This document shows positions 26,939-33,109 of a stretch of DNA of 64,000 nucleotides, one piece after another (within the stretch, counting starts at the first letter, position 1; every line of letters starts with the position of its first letter). The DNA lies in the NCBI GenBank assembly GCA_963728925.1, contig CAVSMB010000014.1:62001-126000 (forward strand). The letters run 5' to 3'. The DNA comes from JBBPZA01 sp963728925. GTDB taxonomy: Bacteria; Actinomycetota; Thermoleophilia; Solirubrobacterales; Solirubrobacteraceae. Made by a program: the position numbers and the translations under genes. The notes below the pieces were generated by a model. That model saw nothing but the letters and a program-made list of their open reading frames with translations. It had not been told where the DNA came from and did no database searches.

Positions 26939-28219
26939 ATGAGCAACGTCGTCGAGTTGGACGCCAAGGCCGCGAAGGATCGCACCAAGGCCAAGAAGAC
27001 GGGCGGAGGAGCCCCGCGGCGCCGGCGGCGCCGGTCCAAGACGGCGCTCGTTCTCGGCGGCGGGGGCTTCACCGGCGGCGTCTACGAGATCGGCGCCCTG
27101 CGCGCGCTCGACCTGCTCTCGGTCAACACGACCGTCAACGAGTTCGACGTCTACGTCGGCACGAGTGTCGGCTCCTTCGTGGCCGCCTTCACGGCCAACG
27201 GCATCACTCCGGAGGAGATGATGCGCGTGGTCAACCGGCAGGTCCCGACGCCCTACCGCGACGTCGATCTCGGGACCCTGCTGCGCCTGAACTACCGCGA
27301 CTTCATCGCCTCGGGCTTCCGGCTCCCGCTGCGCGCCGCGCGGCTCGCGCGCACGCTGGTCGGCCAGCTCGGCCAGTTCTCGGCCGTCGACGTCGCCGTG
27401 GGCCTCGCCGAAGCCCTCCCGCCCGGGATCTACACCGGCTCGGGGGTCGAGCGCTACGTCGAGACCGTGCTCTCAGACCCCGACCGTGCCAACGACTTCC
27501 GCGTGCTCGCCAACGAGCTCTACATCGCGGGCACCGATCTGGACACCTGCGAACGGATCGTGTTCGGCGCCGAGGGCTGGGACGACGTGCCGATCTCTCG
27601 CGCCGTGCGCGCCTCCACCGCGCTCCCGATGATCTACAAGCCCGTCGAGATCCACGGCCGCGAGGTCGTCGACGGCGGCATCGTCTCGACCACGAACATC
27701 GACATCGCCGTCGAGGCGGGGGCGAAGTTCATCGTGGTCGTCAACCCGCTCGTGCCCTTCGTCAACGACTTCGAGGAGAAGATCCCGACGCTCACCGGGT
27801 CGCGCCCGCGACGCGTCTCGGACATGGGCTTCCCGCAGATCGGCTACCAGGTCTTCAAGCTCCTCGCCTACCAGCGCCTGCACGAGATCGCGCGGCAGTG
27901 GGAGCAGCGCTATCCCGGCGTCGACATCGTGCTCATCGAGCCCGAGCCCAACGACGAGCTGATGTTCCAGACCTCGGTCCTCAACTACACCTCACGCGTC
28001 GAGATCGCCCGCCACGGCTTCCAGTCGGTGACCATGCAGCTCGCCCAGGACTACGAGAGCTTTCGCGAGATCACAGAGCGCCACGGGATCGAGATCTCCG
28101 CCACGCGCGTGCGCAAGGTGGTCAAGCACTTCGCGGGCGAGAAGGAGCCCGTCCGTGCCTGGCGCAAGATCCTCGAGCAGACCACCGGCGCGCTGCTGCG
28201 CCAGTCCGCGCAGGACTGA
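26939..28219 (+). CDS. Patatin-like phospholipase family protein
   Basis: This 426-residue protein has a basic N-terminal tail, then the patatin oxyanion loop ALVLGGGGFTGGVYEIGALR (residues ~37-56), the nucleophile elbow VYVGTSVGSFVAA (GxSxG) and the catalytic Asp in REVVDGGIVSTTN. It should hydrolyse acyl esters of phospholipids or other lipids at the membrane. The C-terminal half (TMQLAQDYESFREITERHGI) is typical of long actinobacterial patatins. ATG 26939 follows the -10 box by ten bases; upstream in-frame codons lack similarity. No secretion signal is seen, so it is cytoplasmic or peripherally bound. A YccF scrap follows immediately. Confidence 0.9.
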   Translation: MSNVVELDAKAAKDRTKAKKTGGGAPRRRRRRSKTALVLGGGGFTGGVYEIGALRALDLLSVNTTVNEFDVYVGTSVGSFVAAFTANGITPEEMMRVVNRQVPTPYRDVDLGTLLRLNYRDFIASGFRLPLRAARLARTLVGQLGQFSAVDVAVGLAEALPPGIYTGSGVERYVETVLSDPDRANDFRVLANELYIAGTDLDTCERIVFGAEGWDDVPISRAVRASTALPMIYKPVEIHGREVVDGGIVSTTNIDIAVEAGAKFIVVVNPLVPFVNDFEEKIPTLTGSRPRRVSDMGFPQIGYQVFKLLAYQRLHEIARQWEQRYPGVDIVLIEPEPNDELMFQTSVLNYTSRVEIARHGFQSVTMQLAQDYESFREITERHGIEISATRVRKVVKHFAGEKEPVRAWRKILEQTTGALLRQSAQD

Positions 28220-28220
28220 G

Positions 28221-28338
28221 TCCGTCGCCGGCTGGTGGCTCGCGCTCGGTCATCTGGTCACGGCGGTCCCGCTCGCGCTCTCGATCATCGGGATCCCGCT
28301 GGCGTGGGCCAATGTGAAGATGATCCCCGGCCATCCGC
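28221..28338 (+). pseudogene. Fragment of a YccF/DUF307 membrane protein
   Basis: Directly after the patatin stop, a plus-strand frame without a start codon reads VAGWWLALGHLVTAVPLALS and IIGIPLAWANVKMIPGHP. This matches the second half of YccF inner-membrane proteins (GWWLxLxHxxxxxxxxxxIIGIPxxxANxKxxP). Only about 40 residues remain; the N-terminal membrane pair and the conserved end (LWPLGRxIV) are missing. The sequence then degenerates up to the convergent aminotransferase gene. Confidence 0.65.
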
Positions 28339-28456
28339 GGCGCCGGATCGCCACTCGCGATGCTCGCAATAGCGCTGCTGTTGCTGCGCTCGCGCGCGGC
28401 GCCCGGCATCCACGGCTGACCGCCGCTGGTCGGGCCGCCTGTTCTGAGACAGACTC

Positions 28457-29584
28457 TCAGCCCGAGCCCAGCGCGCCGTCGAGCGCGCGCAGCAGCCGGT
28501 CGATCGCGGGCGCGTCCTGGATCTGCGCGCGGACGTGGTCTGAGGCGCCGAACTCGGCGCCGGGCTTGACGTAGACACCGAAGCGCTCGAGGCGGCCGGC
28601 GAGCTCGACGCCCTCCACGCCCGGGGCGGCGAGCCACACGACGTTGGCCTCGCTCGCCGGCGCGTCGACGGGGCGCCGGCCGAGCTCGGCGAGCAGCCGC
28701 CGGCGCTGGGCGCCCACGAGTGCGCGCCGGGCGGCGACGAGCGGCCCGCACTTGCGAAGCGCCTCGAGCGCGCCCGCCTGCGCGAGCGCGTCCACGCCCA
28801 GGGCCGGCTCGAGGCGCTCGAGCAGGTGCTCGGACCCAGCGCCCCCGAGCACGTACCCGGCGCGCAGGCCGGCCAGGCCGTAGGCCTTGGAGAACGTGCG
28901 CACGACCAGCAGCCGCGGGAAATCGTCGAGCAGCTCGAGCGAGGCCCCCGGCGGCTCGACGTCGACGAAGTCGACCAGCGCCTCGTCGAGGATCACCGTG
29001 ACCTCCTCGGGGAGGCGCTCGACGAGCTCGCGCAGCTGCGGCGTCGAGCTGTAGGCGCCGGTCGGGTCGTTGGGGTTGCAGATGACGAGCAGCCGCGTGC
29101 GGCCGGTGAGGCCCTCGAGGATCGCCTCGGGATCGCGACCCGGGACGGGCACCGGCAGGCCGCCGGCCCGCTTGGCCATGAGCGGATAGAGGGGGTAGGA
29201 GGGCCACGGCGTCAGCAGCTCGTCGGCGGGCCCGAGGAGCGCCGTGGCCGCGGCGACCAGCAGCTCCGCCGCCCCGTTGCCGACGACGACGCGCTCGGGC
29301 TCGAGGCCGTGGCGGCGGCCGAGCTCGCCACGCAGCTCGAGAGCGTGCGGGTCCGCGTAGCGGTTGATCCCGCGCCGCGCCGCGTAGGTCACCGCCGCGA
29401 CGACGTCGGGGTGGGGGAACTCGAACCACGTGGTGCCCGAGAGGTCGAGCGGCTCGACCCGGGCCAGCGCCTTGCGCCGGCGCTCGTCGGCGACGCGGCG
29501 CAGCTCCTCGGAGACCTCCTGGTCGGACATCCCCTCGAACTGCCGGTAGTAGCCCAGCAGCCCCGAACGCCGGGTCTTCGCCAT
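28457..29584 (-). CDS. hisC: Histidinol-phosphate-type aminotransferase (class I/II, PLP)
   Basis: This 375-residue PLP enzyme of the HisC/CobD group has VVVGNGAAELLVAAATALLG, ICNPNDPTGAYSS, VILDEALVDFVD and the PLP lysine motif RTFSKAYGLAGLRAGYVLG. The C-terminal arginine segment is also present. It could make histidinol phosphate, but no other his genes are nearby, so a threonine-phosphate decarboxylase/aminotransferase (CobC/CobD-like) or aromatic role is possible. ATG 29584 shares one base with the stop of the upstream membrane protein gene. The frame is open further upstream, but only as antiphase reading of that gene. Confidence 0.82.
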   Translation of the reverse strand: MAKTRRSGLLGYYRQFEGMSDQEVSEELRRVADERRRKALARVEPLDLSGTTWFEFPHPDVVAAVTYAARRGINRYADPHALELRGELGRRHGLEPERVVVGNGAAELLVAAATALLGPADELLTPWPSYPLYPLMAKRAGGLPVPVPGRDPEAILEGLTGRTRLLVICNPNDPTGAYSSTPQLRELVERLPEEVTVILDEALVDFVDVEPPGASLELLDDFPRLLVVRTFSKAYGLAGLRAGYVLGGAGSEHLLERLEPALGVDALAQAGALEALRKCGPLVAARRALVGAQRRRLLAELGRRPVDAPASEANVVWLAAPGVEGVELAGRLERFGVYVKPGAEFGASDHVRAQIQDAPAIDRLLRALDGALGSG

Positions 29585-30060
29585 CACCCCTGGGCGGGGA
29601 CGATGCTCGAGCCCAGGCCGGCGATGGCCACCAGCCAGAAGACGAAGGCGATCGTCCCCACGACGCAGCAGACCGCGAAGATGACCGACATGCGGCCCTG
29701 GCGCTGGTCGTAGCCCGCCGCGCGCCGCACGAGGATCCACGCCTGGTCGAGCCGCCGCAGCACGACGAGGCCGACCAGCAGGCAGGCGATCAGGCCGACG
29801 AAGCCGACGAAGATGCCGAAGAACACGCTCCCGGTGAGGTACTGGACCTGGGAGGCGACCCACAGCCAGGCGACCGGCAGCGGCCCCCAGAACGCGAGGT
29901 TCACCAGGGCCATGAGGGCGAGCAGCGCCCACGCGACGAGCCGGTCGACGGCCTGGCGGCCGGCGCTGCCGCGCTCGGGCAGCGCCCGGTAGCGGACCGG
30001 GCGCGTCCCGGGCCGGCGCCCGACGAAGAGGCCGCCGGTGTCGGTGGGGTCGGTCTTCAT
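29584..30060 (-). CDS. Hypothetical membrane protein
   Basis: I do not recognise this 158-residue protein. It has a charged N-terminal 45 residues and then about three or four hydrophobic segments (ALLALMALVNLAFWGPLPVA, FFGIFVGFVGLIACLLVGLV and FAVCCVVGTIAFVFWLVAIA). A cytoplasmic-looking loop, RRLDQAWILVRRAAGYDQRQ, separates the last two. It is probably a small multi-pass inner-membrane protein. Its stop overlaps the aminotransferase start, so the two are co-expressed. No enzymatic motif is visible. Confidence 0.7.
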   Translation of the reverse strand: MKTDPTDTGGLFVGRRPGTRPVRYRALPERGSAGRQAVDRLVAWALLALMALVNLAFWGPLPVAWLWVASQVQYLTGSVFFGIFVGFVGLIACLLVGLVVLRRLDQAWILVRRAAGYDQRQGRMSVIFAVCCVVGTIAFVFWLVAIAGLGSSIVPAQG

Positions 30061-30100
30061 CCCCTGCGAGCGTAGCGGGCGACGGTCGCCCGTCCGCCGC

Positions 30101-31912
30101 CTACGCGGAGCGGCCGTACAGCGAGTCGAACAGGGGCTCGTACTTCTCGTTGACGATGTTGCGCTTGACCTTGAGGGTCGGCGTCAGCTCGCCCGTCTCC
30201 TGCGAGAGGTCGTGGTCGAGGATCACGAACTTCTTGACCTGCTCGACCTGCGCGTACTTCTCGTTGGCCCGGTCGAGGTGCTCCTGGACGAGCGCCACGA
30301 CCTGGGGCTCGGCGGCCAGCGAGCCGACGTCGGAGGGCAGGCCGTGCTCAGCCGCGAACTTGGCGACCTCCTCCTCGTCGAGGGTCACGAGCATCACCGG
30401 ATAGGGGCGCCGGTCACCGTGCATGACGGCCTGCGACACCCAGCGGCTCTGCTTCATGTCGTTCTCGAGGTTCGCCGGGGTCAGGTTCTTGCCGCCCGCG
30501 GTGATGATGATGTCCTTCTTGCGGCCGGTGATCGAGAGGTAGCCGTCCTCGTCGAGCGAGCCGAGGTCGCCGGTGTGCAGCCAGCCGTCCTCGATCGCTC
30601 CGAACGAGGCGTCGTCGTTCTTGTAGTAGCCCTCGAAGATGTTCGCGCCCTTGATGAGCACCTCGCCGTCGTCGGCGATCTTCACCTGACACCCGGGCAG
30701 CGCCCGGCCGACGGTGCCGAAGCGGTGATCCTCGATCGCCGAGAACGTGGCGACCGTCGCCGTCTCGGTCATCCCGTAGCCCTCGAGCACGGGCACGCCG
30801 CACGCGTAGAAGAACTCGAGGATCTCCGGCGCGATGGGGGCCGCGCCGGTGACGGCCTGGCGCAGGCGGCCGCCGAACAGCGCGCGGACGTTGGCGAAGA
30901 CCTGCTCGTCGGCCTTCTCGAAGGGCGCGCGCAGCTCCTCGGGAACCTCGGTCCCGTGCGCCTGGAGGTCGCGGACCTTGACGCCCATCGCCACCATCGT
31001 GCGGAACTGCCCCTCGGGCATCTCCTTGAGGATGTTGGCCGAGGCCAGCGTGTAGAGCTTCTCGAAGATGCGCGGGACCGACGGGAAGAAGGTCGGCTTG
31101 GTCTCCATCAGCTCGGGGATGATCTTCTGCGGGTCCTGGGACCAGAAGGCGATCGTCCCGCCGAGGTCGAAGCTCAGCAGCTCGATGAGCAGCGCGAAGG
31201 CGTGCGCGAGCGGGAGGAAGAGATAGGTGTCCTCGCCCTCCTCGAGGACCTGGATCGACTCGCACATGTTGAGCACGCCGCGGTAGTTGCCGTGCGAGAG
31301 GACGCAGCCCTTCGGCGGCCCGGTGGTGCCCGAGGTGTACATGAAGGTGTACGGGTCCTCGGGGCCGATCGCCTCGTAGCGCGCGCGCAGCTCGTCGGCG
31401 TCGCGCTCGCGGCCGCGGGCGCGGACGTCGTCGAGGGCGACCGCGTCGCCGGTCTCGCCTTCGGGGTCGATGACGATCACCGTGCGCAGGGCGGGCAGCC
31501 GGTCGCGGACCTCGGCGATCTTGGCCGTCTGCTCGGTGTCCTCGCAGACGACGGCCACCGACTCCGAGTTCCCGGCCACCCACTCGCACTCCTCAGGGGA
31601 GTTGGTCGGGTAGATGGGAACGACCACCGCGCCCGCGCTCGAGATCGCGAACGACGCGTAGCTCCACTCCGGGCGCGTCGTGCAGAGGATGGCGACGCGG
31701 TCGCCTGGCTCGATGCCGAGGTCCACGAGGCCGAGCCCGATCTCCTGCACGATCTCCCCGGCCTGGGCGAAGGTGATGTCCTCCCACGCCTCGCCGCGCT
31801 TGCGCCGGACGGCGACAAGATCGCCGTGCTTCTTCGCCGCCAGCGGCATCAGGTCGGCGATCGTCCGCGAGCCGGTGGAGCTCGCGCTCGGGGTCAGCGT
31901 GCCTGCTTCCAT
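30101..31912 (-). CDS. Long-chain acyl-CoA synthetase (AMP-forming)
   Basis: This 603-residue ANL-family ligase activates fatty acids as acyl-AMP and then acyl-CoA. The P-loop signature YTSGTTGPPKGCVLSHGNY lies near residue 191, the A5 motif LEGYGMTETATVA near 375, the A7/A8 region WLHTGDLGSLDEDGYLSITG near 455 followed by RKKDIIITAGGKNL, and the C-terminal catalytic lysine region LTPTLKVKRNIVNEKYE. It resembles the FadD15 group of actinobacteria. It is the last gene of a probable minus-strand unit with the NIF3 and 60-residue genes, separated by 59 bases from the latter. No membrane span is visible. Confidence 0.94.
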   Translation of the reverse strand: MEAGTLTPSASSTGSRTIADLMPLAAKKHGDLVAVRRKRGEAWEDITFAQAGEIVQEIGLGLVDLGIEPGDRVAILCTTRPEWSYASFAISSAGAVVVPIYPTNSPEECEWVAGNSESVAVVCEDTEQTAKIAEVRDRLPALRTVIVIDPEGETGDAVALDDVRARGRERDADELRARYEAIGPEDPYTFMYTSGTTGPPKGCVLSHGNYRGVLNMCESIQVLEEGEDTYLFLPLAHAFALLIELLSFDLGGTIAFWSQDPQKIIPELMETKPTFFPSVPRIFEKLYTLASANILKEMPEGQFRTMVAMGVKVRDLQAHGTEVPEELRAPFEKADEQVFANVRALFGGRLRQAVTGAAPIAPEILEFFYACGVPVLEGYGMTETATVATFSAIEDHRFGTVGRALPGCQVKIADDGEVLIKGANIFEGYYKNDDASFGAIEDGWLHTGDLGSLDEDGYLSITGRKKDIIITAGGKNLTPANLENDMKQSRWVSQAVMHGDRRPYPVMLVTLDEEEVAKFAAEHGLPSDVGSLAAEPQVVALVQEHLDRANEKYAQVEQVKKFVILDHDLSQETGELTPTLKVKRNIVNEKYEPLFDSLYGRSA

Positions 31913-31971
31913 CGTCTCCCTTTCCTCGGGCCGAAACTCGAGGGGAGTCTATTGACCCGCGGTAAGCGGTG

Positions 31972-32154
31972 TCAGGCCTTTACGGCTTGCTGGCCGAGCG
32001 CACCCGCGTAGACGCGGAGGTTGGCTTCGAACAGGGTCTTGTCGATACGGCCGCCGAAGATCGGGACGCCCATTTCCATGCACTTGGAGATGACCTCGCG
32101 CCGGTCCAGTCCGGCCTCCCTGGCGAGCTCAGTGGGCGTCAGGTGGATGGCCAT
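31972..32154 (-). CDS. Small conserved-looking protein with an IF2-N-like fold
   Basis: From ATG 32154 this is a 60-residue protein, MAIHLTPTELAREAGLDRRE and onwards, continuing VISKCMEMGVPIFGGRIDKT. The pattern of a helix (ELAREAGL), a second helix (REVISKCMEMGVP) and a short strand resembles the winged IF2-N/HTH module that binds nucleic acid. It is far too short to be IF-2. I cannot name a function; it may be a small DNA- or RNA-binding protein. Upstream codons to 32229 look non-conserved, so I took the internal ATG. It sits between nif3 and the acyl-CoA ligase on the same strand. Confidence 0.6.
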   Translation of the reverse strand: MAIHLTPTELAREAGLDRREVISKCMEMGVPIFGGRIDKTLFEANLRVYAGALGQQAVKA

Positions 32155-32238
32155 GAATCGATGTCCCTCCCTCGTCGGGTGCGATCTGACTGATCCAAGA
32201 AATCTACCGCTCTGCGCGGACGCTCTCAACGTCCGTTT

Positions 32239-33021
32239 CTACACCGGGTTCGGCACGTCGACGAACACGTGGCGGACGCCGAAGCGGTGGGCCAGATGCT
32301 CTCCCAGGGCGCGGACGCCGAAGGTCTCGGTCGCGTAGTGCCCCGCGGCGAGGAAGTGGATCCCGCCCTCGCGCACGACGCCCATGACCGACTCGGTCGG
32401 CTCACCGGTCAGGTAGGCGTCGAGGCCGAGCTCGATCGCCTCCTCGACCTGCCGTGCGCCGCCACCCGTGACGATGCCGATCGTCCGGACGACGGGCGGC
32501 CCCGCGTCGAAGTGCAGCGGCTCGTTGCCGCACGCCTCGCGCACGCGCGCGACGAGCTCACCGGCTCCGATCCCGTCTCCGGCATGATCGCCGGCGGCGC
32601 CCGCGAGCACGCCGCGTACGCCGATCGGACGGCTCTTGACCTCCACGAACGGCGTTCGATCCCCGACCCCGAGCGCGTCGGCGAGCAGCGCGTTGTTGCC
32701 GAGCGTGGGGTGGGCGTCGAGCGGCAGGTGGTAGGCGGCGAGGCTCATGTCGCGCTCGAGCAGCACGCGGAGCCGGCGGGCCATGCCGTCGCTGAGCGCC
32801 TGCGGCCCGCCGCCCCAGAAGAGCCCGTGGTGGCAGAGCACGAGCTCCGCGCCGTGCGCCGCGGCGCGCTCGAAGAGCTCCAGCCCGGCCGAGACCCCGG
32901 TCGCCACGGTGGAGACATGCTCGCTGCCGGGCACCTGCAGACCGTTGGGGCCGTAGTCGGCGAAGGCCCCCACGTCGAGCAGCTCGTGGAGCTCGTTCAG
33001 GATTTCGTGGCGTAAAGGCAC
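32239..33021 (-). CDS. NIF3-like dinuclear metal-binding protein (GTP cyclohydrolase I type 2 family)
   Basis: This 260-residue protein has the NIF3 signatures YGPNGLQVPG near residue 20, LVLCHHGLFWGGG (metal-binding His pair), AYHLPLDAHPTLGNNALLAD and, near the end, LDAYLTGEPTE plus LAAGHYATETFGVRALGEHL with the last metal ligands. The family forms hexameric toroids with two metals per subunit; its substrate is still debated. I chose GTG 33021, where conservation begins. The third codon is TTA, a very rare leucine codon in such GC-rich DNA. The gene is divergent from the sigma-fusion gene across a perfect palindrome. Confidence 0.9.
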   Translation of the reverse strand: MPLRHEILNELHELLDVGAFADYGPNGLQVPGSEHVSTVATGVSAGLELFERAAAHGAELVLCHHGLFWGGGPQALSDGMARRLRVLLERDMSLAAYHLPLDAHPTLGNNALLADALGVGDRTPFVEVKSRPIGVRGVLAGAAGDHAGDGIGAGELVARVREACGNEPLHFDAGPPVVRTIGIVTGGGARQVEEAIELGLDAYLTGEPTESVMGVVREGGIHFLAAGHYATETFGVRALGEHLAHRFGVRHVFVDVPNPV

Positions 33022-33046
33022 TCTCAGGTGGGTATCCGGTGTAACA

Positions 33047-33068
33047 GGGTGAACGTCGACGTTCACCC
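33047..33068. promoter_or_regulatory. 22-base perfect palindrome between nif3 and the sigma-fusion gene
   Basis: GGGTGAACGTC-GACGTTCACCC is identical on both strands over all 22 bases. It lies 25 bases upstream of the nif3 GTG and 41 bases upstream of the sigma-fusion ATG, so it is placed to control either or both genes. A perfect two-fold site of this length suggests binding of a homodimeric repressor or activator. No comparable copy was found in front of the second sigma-fusion gene. Confidence 0.6.
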
Positions 33069-33109
33069 GTTTGGTGCTTTCGAGATCTTCCGGACCGAAG
33101 GAGTCGTGG

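Noticed and set aside
28457..29932. Longer aminotransferase with start at 29932
   Set aside because: The added 116 residues are antiphase to the membrane protein gene 29584-30060; conserved sequence begins at ATG 29584.
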